11,400 nucleotides of DNA from Olsenella_K sp036454645 (GTDB lineage: Bacteria > Actinomycetota > Coriobacteriia > Coriobacteriales > Atopobiaceae): the NCBI GenBank assembly GCA_036454645.1, contig JAZHSQ010000056.1, positions 1 to 11,400 of the forward strand. Reading direction: 5' to 3'. The notes below the pieces were generated by a model that saw nothing but the letters and a program-made list of their open reading frames with translations, was not told the DNA's origin and made no database searches. This document shows positions 1 through 5,330 of the stretch, piece by piece. The position numbers and the translations under genes were made by a program. The stretch's first letter is position 1. Each line of letters starts with the position of its first letter.

Positions 1-27
1 AGGGGCAAAAACGTCCCTCCGTTCTAC
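1..27. repeat. 36-bp palindromic repeat, copy 1 (partial)
   Basis: This has the same loop and right arm as the complete copies at 698-733, 1012-1047 and 1542-1577, but ends GTTCTAC instead of GTTCAAC. Its left arm lies outside the window. It falls exactly where the terminase-like gene loses its family resemblance. Confidence 0.75.
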
Positions 28-151
28 CGAGGAGGGCTATCGTCGGGGCGTCGGCGGGCGAGAAGTCGCGCCCGCGCACGACCTCGTTCCACTTGCGGCT
101 GCGCCACGGGTCGTTCCTCACCGACGGCGGCTTGGTGAGCCTCCTGGCCAC
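1..151 (-). CDS. 5' part of a phage small-terminase-like gene, cut by a repeat / window edge
   Basis: The reading frame begins at a GTG (151-149), has a stop codon just 5' of it, and follows a GAGGGGG ribosome site about 8 nt upstream, so this start is well supported. The first ~42 residues begin MARRLTKPPSV, continue with a WRSRKWNEV stretch and an ADAPTIALL stretch, and resemble the N-terminus of P27-type phage small terminase subunits, which recognise phage DNA for packaging. After the ALLG residues the frame runs into a copy of the 36-bp palindromic repeat (1-27) and stays open to the edge, so the terminase similarity seems to stop at the repeat. It is probably a truncated gene. The family call rests on recalled sequence similarity only; the start is more certain than the name. 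Confidence 0.45.
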   Translation of the reverse strand, partial: MARRLTKPPSVRNDPWRSRKWNEVVRGRDFSPADAPTIALLGRTEGRFCP

Positions 152-179
152 GCGCTACACCCCCTCGCGTCATGAGGAA

Positions 180-201
180 GGCCCACCGTCTCCGATGGGC
201 C
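180..201 (-). terminator. possible terminator hairpin after the immunity-like gene
   Basis: GGCCCA and TGGGCC form a 6-bp stem with a 10-nt loop, 40 nt downstream of the 241-471 stop codon and upstream of the terminase-like start. There is no clear U-tract, so termination is only suggested. Confidence 0.25.
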
Positions 202-240
202 AACTTGTGCCAATGCTCTATCTAGAAATAGGATGCTTGC

Positions 241-471
241 CTATACAGGAATCTCGCACCTTGACTTACCGTCCGTGATTCTAAGCAGGTCTTCGTAACC
301 CTGAATCACATCGAAGTGCTCGACAGGATATAGGTAGTCCTCTTCGGATGAGTCAACGATGCGAATCCATAGCTTACCAGGCCTGGGGATGTCTACGGCA
401 AGAACTTGATAATCCTTGCCACTGATGAGGCCCGGGAAGTTCCCTGTCCCCCTGTAACGAGCGACTATCAA
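241..471 (-). CDS. small immunity-like protein (76 aa) paired with the upstream toxin remnant
   Basis: The start is TTG (471-469). It overlaps the TGA stop of the toxin remnant as TTGA and has AGAGG about 8 nt upstream, so the non-ATG start and translational coupling are both well supported. The product is short, cytosolic, with beta-rich hydrophobic patterning and a SEEDYLYPVEHFDVI segment. It resembles small SH3-like proteins that I recall following polymorphic or phage-borne toxin C-termini in Firmicutes. The expected role is to bind and neutralise the cognate toxin. The toxin partner here has lost its 5' end, so this may be an orphan immunity gene kept for protection. The AT-rich composition compared with the genes from 2005 onward suggests horizontal transfer. 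The immunity role comes from position and resemblance. Confidence 0.6.
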   Translation of the reverse strand: MIVARYRGTGNFPGLISGKDYQVLAVDIPRPGKLWIRIVDSSEEDYLYPVEHFDVIQGYEDLLRITDGKSRCEIPV

Positions 472-695
472 TAGAATCGCCTCTTGACTTTTACTTCGTA
501 AACTCTAATATCGCCAATCTTATTATACCAATGCAGCTCTACCTTATAATCGATTCCGTTATCGTCAATGATGGCTGTACCTCGCATTTTCCTCCATTTT
601 AATGACGAGCCACCGTACTTCTTGCACAGGCGCTTAACATCGCGAATCTTCTTACTCGCGCCAACGCCGGCTATCGCCTTGATTCCAGTTGCTTC
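468..695 (-). pseudogene. 5'-truncated toxin C-terminal domain (75 codons left)
   Basis: An open frame runs from the edge of the 36-bp repeat to a TGA at 470-468 and has no usable start; upstream, the same frame meets a TGA at the far edge of the repeat. The 75 residues are very basic (KKIRDVKRLCKKYGG, then KWRKMRG) and end with a VELHWYNKIGDIRVYEVKVK segment type of beta-strand pair. This is the look of ribonuclease-like (BECR-type) C-terminal toxin domains of polymorphic and phage-associated toxins. The gene is fused 5' to the palindromic repeat and 3' to its immunity-like partner. It could be a silent cassette that becomes expressed only when joined to a carrier gene, or plain debris. The exact nuclease family is not identified. 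Confidence 0.5.
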
Positions 696-697
696 CG

Positions 698-733
698 GTT
701 GAACGCAGGGGCAAAAACGTCCCTCCGTTCAAC
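698..733. repeat. 36-bp palindromic repeat, copy 2
   Basis: The ends are GTTGAACG and CGTTCAAC. The arms pair over 13 positions with a single C-C mismatch (GTTGAACGCAGGG against CCCTCCGTTCAAC), leaving a 10-nt loop. It lies 15 nt after the stop of the 749-943 gene and directly abuts the truncated toxin at 695. The arms are identical to copies 3 and 4; only the loop region varies. Confidence 0.9.
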
Positions 734-748
734 TAGAACTCTTACTAT

Positions 749-943
749 CTATGCAACATCATCCGGCGTTAGGCCTTCAGCTTTGAGTTCCCTCATGTAC
801 TCATCCATAGCCGCTTTATTCTCGGCTTCGACAATCATCAACGCCTCTTCGTCTCCGATGTCTTCCAATGCCCTCTTCTCCATGTCGAACATGAAGTCGA
901 AGAACCCACCGTCAGTGTTGACAACATCTTCTTTGGCAGCCAT
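749..943 (-). CDS. small acidic immunity-like protein (64 aa)
   Basis: The ATG at 943-941 is preceded by AGGTGAG about 12 nt upstream. The gene begins 13 nt after the stop codon of a basic toxin tail (957-1010). The product is strongly acidic and probably helical (for example MEKRALEDIGDEEALMIVEAE) and has no signal peptide or membrane segment. An acidic protein following a Lys/Arg-rich toxin tail fits an immunity protein that masks a nucleic-acid-binding toxin. I do not recognise a named family. Repeat copy 2 lies just 3' of the gene. Almost all of the toxin gene has been lost, so this would be an orphan immunity gene. An uncharacterised phage-type small protein is the alternative. Confidence 0.55.
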   Translation of the reverse strand: MAAKEDVVNTDGGFFDFMFDMEKRALEDIGDEEALMIVEAENKAAMDEYMRELKAEGLTPDDVA

Positions 944-956
944 CTTTTACACCGTC

Positions 957-1010
957 TCACCTGTTATATTTATACGACCGCTTTCTCGTCACGTACTCAT
1001 AGCCGTATTG
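957..1010 (-). pseudogene. toxin C-terminal tail (17 codons)
   Basis: Immediately after repeat copy 3, one frame reads QYGYEYVTRKRSYKYNR and then TGA (959-957), just 5' of the acidic immunity-like gene. The basic, aromatic tail and its position mark it as the last remnant of a toxin gene whose body has been lost. It is very short, so the call depends on the same layout in the two neighbouring modules. Confidence 0.35.
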
Positions 1011-1011
1011 C

Positions 1012-1047
1012 GTTGAACGCAGGGACAAGAACGTCCCTCCGTTCAAC
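1012..1047. repeat. 36-bp palindromic repeat, copy 3
   Basis: The arms are identical to copies 2 and 4, and the loop region is variant (ACAAGAACGT). It starts 1 nt after the stop codon of the 1049-1291 gene and is flush with the toxin tail at 1010. Confidence 0.9.
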
Positions 1048-1048
1048 C

Positions 1049-1291
1049 CTAGTACCAGGCGACCTCGCCGGACTCTGGCAACTTCCCATGTTCGGCGAAC
1101 TCATCACGCAGCCTCTTCATGAGGTGCCGGGCGTATATCGTGTAATCGTCTTCTCTGGCCTTGCTGCCTACCCGCGCATCGTTCTTCTTCGAATCCCAGA
1201 TGACGGTTCCCATGTCCCCGCCGTCACCCTCGGGAAGGTACGCGAACACGATGTCGTCTCCGTCGACTCTCTCAAGAAAGAACTTAAGCAT
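1049..1291 (-). CDS. immunity-like protein (80 aa) coupled to the upstream toxin remnant
   Basis: I chose the ATG at 1291-1289: GGGAG lies about 9 nt upstream and the start overlaps the toxin stop by 8 bp (GATGCTTAA), typical of a toxin-immunity pair. A longer frame from 1330 would overlap the toxin more and begins with a segment unlike the rest. The product begins MLKFFLERVD, carries a GTVIWDSKKND strand, then a helix with YARHLMKRLRDEF, and ends LPESGEVAWY. I recall small proteins ending in a VAWY-like motif beside phage-type toxins with an HE motif, as found here. It is expected in the cytosol, binding the adjacent toxin. Repeat copy 3 follows its stop by one base. Confidence 0.6.
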   Translation of the reverse strand: MLKFFLERVDGDDIVFAYLPEGDGGDMGTVIWDSKKNDARVGSKAREDDYTIYARHLMKRLRDEFAEHGKLPESGEVAWY

Positions 1292-1541
1292 CGCCCGTAG
1301 CTCCCTTCCACTCCTTGAGGGTCCTAGCATAATTATGCCCGGCCTTCTCTGCCATTGCGTGTGCGGAGTTGTAGCCGAGCCCCGACCTCATCAGCTCTGC
1401 TTCATACACCTCGTGCCTTACGAGGATCTTGTCGTGTTCGAGGGCGGCTCCAGAACTCGTTAGCCTCTGCCAAGACTCGGCCATTTCGTAGTCTGGGTCG
1501 AAGTACGTATGCCTTTTCTCAAGGTCATGCTTGTCGATGAA
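1284..1541 (-). pseudogene. 5'-truncated toxin C-terminal domain (85 codons left)
   Basis: The frame starts flush with repeat copy 4 and ends at TAA (1286-1284) inside the start of the immunity-like gene. It carries a HEVYEAELMRSGLGYNSAHAM segment type motif: HE, then E, LM, a GxxY step and an AH pair. This recalls C-terminal toxin domains fused to phage head-morphogenesis or polymorphic toxin proteins. No start codon is plausible. The frame is open upstream through the repeat and element A, but that sequence is low-information Arg/Pro/Ala and is not coding. The carrier protein that would deliver the toxin is absent. The activity is unknown; the conserved His/Glu residues could be catalytic. 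Confidence 0.5.
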
Positions 1542-1577
1542 GTTGAACGCAGGGGTGAAAATGTCCCTCCGTTCAAC
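1542..1577. repeat. 36-bp palindromic repeat, copy 4
   Basis: The arms GTTGAACGCAGGG and CCCTCCGTTCAAC are identical to copies 2 and 3; the loop region is GTGAAAATGT. It abuts the truncated toxin on one side and lies 3 bp from palindromic element A on the other. Confidence 0.9.
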
Positions 1578-1580
1578 ATG

Positions 1581-1837
1581 TGGCACGGCGCCGTTGCGAC
1601 TGGACTTTGCATTTCGGGAGAATCGGGCGCGGCTCCTCGGACGGTTATACATGGGACGCACGGGTCGGAGGGCGGCCGACGTGCGACGCCCTGCCGGTGT
1701 CACGCGCGCTCTCTCAGGATTCCATGGGAGGACGGCGGCTCCGGGGCATCGCACGGCCGCGCTGCGTCTGGGGCCCATACATAAGTCTCCGAGGTGCGGC
1801 CGCCGCCGGTCGGAATTGCATCGGACGTCCCGTGCCA
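1581..1837. repeat. large imperfect palindrome, element A (257 bp), upstream of cas1
   Basis: The outer ends TGGCACGG (1581-1588) and CCGTGCCA (1830-1837) are perfect inverted repeats. Inside them TGCATTTCGG (1608-) faces CCGAATTGCA-like sequence (1811-1820), and CCTCGGACGGTTATACATGGG-type sequence ending at 1655 faces CCCATACATAAG (1774-1785) with CTCCGAGG. The GGACTTTGCATTTCGG start resembles the arms of elements B and C. Frames through it are open by GC bias only. It could be a small non-autonomous mobile element or a structured RNA; no Cas9 or tracrRNA-like sequence is recognisable in it. Confidence 0.6.
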
Positions 1838-1965
1838 CGATGGGCCCTACGGACGTGGCGAAGTACGGCGCTCGGCACCGCTCGGCGTCATGATGCGGCT
1901 TCGTGCCGATGGCATTCTCCATCCGCAAATACCACGCGGCGGCTATGGCTCGTCTGGGCTATCGG

Positions 1966-2004
1966 TATAACCATCCCATTGGTGGTGACGGAAGGGGTGG
2001 CACC
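1966..2004 (+). promoter_or_regulatory. ribosome site deciding the cas1 TTG start, with a possible -10 box
   Basis: GGAAGGGG at 1990-1997 lies 7 nt before TTG 2005, the position where similarity to type II Cas1 begins. TATAAC at 1966-1971 could be a -10 box; no good -35 is seen. The upstream in-frame starts (GTG 1903, ATG 1909, ATG 1945) lack comparable ribosome sites. Confidence 0.4.
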
Positions 2005-2940
2005 TTGGCCTTCAGGGTCGTGAACATCGAGCATCCTGCGGAAGTCCACGCTCGTGCCGGCCAGCTTATCGTGGCGATGGATGGCGGGACGGTGACGATT
2101 CCCATCGAGGACATCCTGATGCTCATCGCAGATGCGCCAAACGTGAGGCTTTCCACAATGTGCCTAAGCATGCTGGCGGAGCATCACGTGATGGTCGTGA
2201 CGATGGGGAGGAACCATCTGCCCTCCTCGCTGACGATTCCCACGGTGTCCAATGCGCGCCAGGCCAGAGTGGCGATTGCCCAGGCGGGCCTGGGGAGGGA
2301 CTTGGCGGACCGGCTATGGTCGCGCGTCGTCGTACGGAAGATGCTGAACCAGGCGGACGCGCTCGAAGCCTTGGGCGTCGAGGGTGCCTCGGAAGTGCGG
2401 TCATTTGCGAGCCAGGTGGAGGTCGGAGACCCCACCAACCGGGAGGGGGCTGCGGCGCACTGCTACTTCTCGCACCTCAAGCCGGGGCTTTGCAGGAGGA
2501 AGGGAGACCCCCTCAACAGCGTGTTGAACTATGGCTATGCGATAGTTCGCGCGGCGATGGTGCGCTCCCTCGTGACGGCCGGCTTCGTGCCCGCGCTGGG
2601 CATACACCACCACTCCCAGCTGAATGCGTTCAACCTCGCGGACGACCTCATGGAGCCGTTCCGGCCGGTAGTGGACCTGCGTGCCGTCGAGGTCGCAGGG
2701 ACTGACGAGAAGCTCTCCTCGGCGCAGAGGAAGAGCCTCAGAGGGGTGTTGTACGACGAGGTGCGCCTTGGTTCCGGGAGGATGTCGGTCTTGCGGGCGA
2801 TAGAGTCGATGGGCACCGGGCTCAGGGGTGCGATCTACTGCGAGGATGCAGGCCTCCTGCCGCTTCCGGGGCTGGCGGGGAGCGTGAGCGTCGGCCCCGG
2901 GGCGGCGGCGTGTGCGACGGCGAGCGAGCAATGCGCGTAG
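2005..2940 (+). CDS. cas1: CRISPR-associated endonuclease Cas1, type II-like
   Basis: The product is a 311-aa integrase that, with Cas2, inserts new spacers into CRISPR arrays. From the TTG start, the N-terminal beta domain runs to about residue 75 (FRVVNIEH, IPIEDILMLI, LSTM). The helical catalytic domain holds DPTNREGAAA with the metal-ligand Glu near 147, a GIHHH segment with His near 202, and LADDLMEPFRP with Asp near 214. All three expected ligands are present. The NREGAAA and NAFNLADDLMEPFRP blocks match type II (Cas9-associated) Cas1. The TTG start gives the usual family length; a start at 1903 would add 34 residues with no similarity. The C-terminal tail is Gly/Ala-rich. cas2 overlaps its 3' end by 10 bp, so the two are co-translated. 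The gene is intact but lies apart from any cas9. Confidence 0.93.
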   Translation: MAFRVVNIEHPAEVHARAGQLIVAMDGGTVTIPIEDILMLIADAPNVRLSTMCLSMLAEHHVMVVTMGRNHLPSSLTIPTVSNARQARVAIAQAGLGRDLADRLWSRVVVRKMLNQADALEALGVEGASEVRSFASQVEVGDPTNREGAAAHCYFSHLKPGLCRRKGDPLNSVLNYGYAIVRAAMVRSLVTAGFVPALGIHHHSQLNAFNLADDLMEPFRPVVDLRAVEVAGTDEKLSSAQRKSLRGVLYDEVRLGSGRMSVLRAIESMGTGLRGAIYCEDAGLLPLPGLAGSVSVGPGAAACATASEQCA

Positions 2941-3236
2941 TCGTGATGCTTCGGCCTACGAACAGGCGTGGGACCAAGTCTGCCTATACTGCCTATCGGA
3001 ACCAGCTGCTCTCGAACGGCTTCACCCTGGTCCAGCCGGAGGTCTACATTCGGGCGGTGCCGAGCCGCAAGATCGCTAGCCGCTGCACGAGGGAGTTGCG
3101 CAAGGGCGTCCCGAGCACGGGTTCCATCTGCGCGTTCTGCATGACGGAGAGACAGTACGAGAGGGTCACGTACCTCGTCGGCGGGCGCGGTGCCCAGCAG
3201 GACCTCGTTGGCGTCAGGTCGATGGTCGACCTCTGA
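2931..3236 (+). CDS. cas2: CRISPR-associated protein Cas2, type II-like
   Basis: The 101-residue product begins at an ATG inside the cas1 3' end (ATGCGCGTAG holds both the cas2 start and the cas1 stop). Cas2 dimers bridge two Cas1 dimers in the spacer-integration complex. The fold pattern is visible: strand VVVML, helix KSAYTAYRNQLLSNGF, strand LVQPEVYIRAV, helix, then TGSICAFCMTERQYERVTYLVG. This matches type II Cas2 (helix ending in LLS-GF, later T-x-Q/R-x-x-R-x-x-YL-G). The first strand, usually ending in an acidic FD-type motif, reads VMLRPT, so the canonical Asp appears to be missing. No csn2, cas9 or repeat array follows; the next gene converges after 6 bp. Confidence 0.88.
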   Translation: MRVVVMLRPTNRRGTKSAYTAYRNQLLSNGFTLVQPEVYIRAVPSRKIASRCTRELRKGVPSTGSICAFCMTERQYERVTYLVGGRGAQQDLVGVRSMVDL

Positions 3237-3242
3237 TTGGGG

Positions 3243-4026
3243 TCAACCCTGAAGCTGCTCGGTCGCTATGGCGTAGTAGGCGAGCGGGCCGCCCGGGGCC
3301 GGGTGGTGGCTCCACATCAGGCTGACGGACGTGACCCGCATCGTGGGGAAGGCGCCGGGCCCGAGCGCCGACAGCCTGGCGTTCGTCGTCGCGAGCAGGG
3401 AATCCAGCGGGTCGTCGGCGGCGGGGGAGGTGCCAGCAGCGCGCGCCTGGCGAAACAGCGTCAGGTGCGGCACGTAAGGGGCGGCGACGTCGATCCGCGG
3501 CCCGAGCGTTGGCTGCCGGGCCAGGGCGGCGACGAGGTCGCGCTGCAGCGCGCGAAGCGCGGAGTCACCTGGCGATTCGATGACCTCTGGCGAGTCGACG
3601 ACCTTTGGCGAGACGGCGTTCTTCTCGGCCTGGACGCCGCGCCATAGGATGGCGCCCCTGTGCCTTGCGAACGCCCCCACGCCCCCGAGTCGCAGGTCGA
3701 ACGGGGCGTGCTGACGGGGCGTGCTGACGGGCTGCGCCGAGAAGAGCCTCGCGGGCCTCACGTTCTTCTCCGGGGCTGCACGGGCCGAGGAACTCGAGCG
3801 TGAGGTGGATGTTCGCGGGAGCGGTACGGCTCGCCTTGCGTAGCTGCGGCGCGATGGCCTCCTGCGTCTGGAGGAGCGCGGCGCTCCAGGCGGGGTCGGG
3901 GAGGACCGCGACGAACAGGCGCCTCTGGGGTGCGGCAGCGCCGTCGGCCGCGGTTGTCGCCGGGGCGGGCTCTGCCGACGCAGGCTTGACCGGGGTAGGC
4001 TCGAACGACGCGGGATTGACCGCCAT
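3243..4026 (-). pseudogene. thpR: RNA 2',3'-cyclic phosphodiesterase / 2'-5' RNA ligase family protein, frameshifted
   Basis: This is a two-histidine phosphoesterase with both HxTx motifs present: HLTLEFLG near residue 74 and PHLTLF near residue 183 of the restored protein. The family acts on 2',3'-cyclic phosphate or 2'-5'-linked RNA. The two halves are in different frames. The upstream frame (from ATG 4026, GGAAGGGG 8 nt before) reads through RQHAPSARP; the downstream frame contains RQHAPFDLRL. A 13-bp tandem duplication at 3701-3731 causes the shift: deleting one unit joins the frames exactly, giving about 256 aa. Oddities are a Pro/Ala-rich N-terminal extension of about 34 residues and an SPKVVDSPEVIESPGD insert. 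It follows the ACT gene by 58 bp, probably in one operon. It could be a real null allele, a phase-variable state or a sequencing error. Confidence 0.8.
3701..3731. repeat. 13-bp tandem duplication inside thpR
   Basis: ACGGGGCGTGCTG occurs twice in direct succession (3701-3713, 3714-3726) followed by ACGGG. Thirteen is not a multiple of three, and removing one unit restores the thpR frame. Confidence 0.9.
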
Positions 4027-4084
4027 CAGAAACCCCTTCCAGGACTTCGCCGAGCTCTAACCCCGGCGTACGGCTGCGTTGGCG

Positions 4085-4450
4085 CTACTCGACGACGTAG
4101 CCCGCCGCCTCGAGCGCCCGGCCGGCGCGCTCGAAGTTCTCGGCCTTAACGAGGACGTAGTCGGTGTCGAAGGTCGAGACAGCGAAGATGCCGATGCCGC
4201 TCTCGGCGAGGGCGCCGGAGATCCCGGACAGGATGCCGATGAGCGAGAAGTCGAGCGTACCCTCGATGCGGAAGCCGCGCCAGCCGTCCTCGCGTGCGAC
4301 GGTGGTCGCGGGGACGCGGCTCGTCTCGCACACGAGGGACAGCTCGGCGTCGGTCTTGCCGACGAAGAAGAGGTCGGCGCCGAGGTCGATGTCCGCGACC
4401 GACTCGACCTTGCACACGGTTAGCTCCTGGGGCAGCCTCTGCATCTTCAT
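4085..4450 (-). CDS. ACT-domain protein (COG3603-like)
   Basis: The 121-aa product starts at ATG 4450-4448 behind a perfect AGGAGG six bases upstream; an in-frame extension to 4678 is GC-rich filler. The protein is laid out as two ACT-like halves: LTVCKVESVADIDL plus FFVGKTDAELSLVC, then GWRGFRIEGTLDFSLIGILSGISGALAESGIGIFAVSTFDTDYVLVK and a final helix. ACT domains bind small ligands, usually amino acids, and regulate enzymes. Stand-alone members of this group are widespread but functionally unassigned. It has no signal peptide, so it is cytosolic. It is the promoter-proximal gene of a likely two-gene unit with thpR. Confidence 0.85.
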   Translation of the reverse strand: MKMQRLPQELTVCKVESVADIDLGADLFFVGKTDAELSLVCETSRVPATTVAREDGWRGFRIEGTLDFSLIGILSGISGALAESGIGIFAVSTFDTDYVLVKAENFERAGRALEAAGYVVE

Positions 4451-4552
4451 GGTGTTCCTCCTGATGGGACGGTTGCGGATGGCGGCGCGCGCCCGGCTGG
4501 CAGGCGCGGGCGGCCGGGCGTGGGCTGGCGGGCGCGGCTGGCGCGCGTCCGG

Positions 4553-4600
4553 CTGGTCGACCAGTGACTGGTCGGCGGCCGCCTGACGGAGACCATTATG
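4553..4600 (-). promoter_or_regulatory. possible promoter and dyad upstream of the ACT-domain gene
   Basis: CATAAT (4600-4595 on the minus strand) could be a -10 box. About 30 nt downstream lies the perfect 12-bp palindrome CTGGTCGACCAG (4553-4564), followed by a further GACTGGTC half. This spacing would allow a regulator or an RNA structure in the ~140-nt leader. No convincing -35 is visible. Confidence 0.25.
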
Positions 4601-4652
4601 CCGCCGGGCGCCAGGGCCCGCGGCCCCCCTCTTGGCCCCGCGGCATTGCGCC

Positions 4653-4832
4653 GCAACTCTCACGACGGGATCTTGCATCTTCGGGGGTTATGGACGGATT
4701 TCTGTGGCTTGGGGTCGGATGAGGATGCGCCGAGGGCCGCGGGGTGCGACGGAACCGGAGAAACCCCAGTTGGCGAGGGGCTCCGAGGCTGCCGCCGACG
4801 GTGGGCACCCGTCCATAAGCGGGGTTATTGCA
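4653..4832. repeat. large imperfect palindrome, element B
   Basis: The inner arms GGTTATGGACGG (ending 4697) and CCGTCCATAAG (from 4809) pair almost perfectly, and both arms end in TGCA (4674-4677; 4829-4832). The left arm extends outward with GCAACTCTCACGACGGG (4653-), matching the outer arm of element C. The centre holds GAGAAACCCCAGTTGGCG (4758-4775), a block shared with C and D. No gene is supported between 4451 and 5330; this element fills much of that gap. Confidence 0.7.
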
Positions 4833-4920
4833 CCAGATGGCGTCGCCGATCGCGAGTCCCCTGACGGGCCGCCCCGGAGTATCGCTTGAGCGCGGGTTCT
4901 TATCCTTGGAGGAGGGATCG

Positions 4921-5018
4921 CGGAGGGCTGGCGTCGCCGAGCTTGCGGAAGGCTGGCATCGGCGGACGTACGGAGGGTTGGCGTCCCGAGCTTGCGGAAG
5001 GCTTACGCCGACGGTTAC
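4921..5018. repeat. 50-bp direct repeat pair built from 20-25 bp sub-units
   Basis: CGGAGGGCTGGCGTCGCCG (4921-) followed by AGCTTGCGGAAGGCTGGC recurs from 4971 as CGGAGGGTTGGCGTCCCG followed by AGCTTGCGGAAGGCTTACG. Each half is itself a degenerate GCGGAnGGCTGGC unit, giving four sub-units. No frame through it looks protein-like. Confidence 0.7.
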
Positions 5019-5035
5019 AAAACGCCGCTCCGGAG

Positions 5036-5067
5036 TTGATATAACCAATGACTATCAATACATTGGT
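5036..5067 (+). promoter_or_regulatory. possible promoter and operator upstream of the HxlR-type regulator
   Basis: This is an AT-rich island in GC-rich surroundings. TTGATA (5036-5041) and TACATT (5059-5064) are spaced by 17 nt. The inverted repeat ACCAATG...CATTGGT (5044-5067, 10-nt centre) overlaps both, as an operator would. The leader to the regulator start would be about 260 nt. Confidence 0.35.
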
Positions 5068-5100
5068 AAGAGATAGAATACTGAGGTAGGGAATACGATG

Positions 5101-5330
5101 ACCAGGTTGCGGACGCCACCCGAGTGCGGACGCCACCGAGGTGACGTTCGCTGGTATGACGTCCGGAGAGCCGGCTTTTTGCTTCCATCTGCCGAAGGGC
5201 GGAGCTCCGCTTCGGCGCCGACGCGTTCGAAGACGTGTCGCGCCAGATAGGCGCCAGCTCGCGCGCAGGTTCGCGTCGCGAGGGGGCGCTCGAGGAGCTC
5301 GGACCGTGGCGACGGATGGGAGGGGGCACC
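5101..5330 (+). other. non-coding leader region before the HxlR gene
   Basis: It holds a short direct repeat (TGCGGACGCCACC, twice near 5107-5137) and a nearly perfect palindrome at 5191-5216 (GCCGAAG, GCGGAGCTCCGC, CTTCGGC with one extra G). No gene is seen; the in-frame extension of the regulator to 5235 has no ribosome site as good as that before 5331. Confidence 0.4.

Noticed and set aside
1..1577. A CRISPR array made of the 36-bp repeats
   Set aside because: Spacing is irregular and hundreds of bases long, intervals hold coding modules with their own ribosome sites, and the repeat is a nearly perfect 13-bp-arm palindrome unlike type II repeats.
698..1577. Integron attC sites
   Set aside because: The ends GTTGAAC and GTTCAAC each miss the RYYYAAC / GTTRRRY consensus by one base at the fourth position when read in attC order, and no integron integrase is visible. 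The cassette layout alone is suggestive only.
1542..1928. N-terminal extension of the 1284-1541 toxin frame through the repeat and element A
   Set aside because: The translation is low-information and lies in a palindromic non-coding element; only the part after the repeat looks protein-like.
1580..2023. Plus-strand 147-aa frame before cas1 as a Cas9 remnant
   Set aside because: It is Arg/Gly/Trp-rich GC-bias sequence lying across element A, with no RuvC, HNH or PAM-interacting features.
5191..5216. Terminator in the HxlR leader
   Set aside because: The palindrome has almost no loop and no U-tract on either side, and no gene ends nearby.
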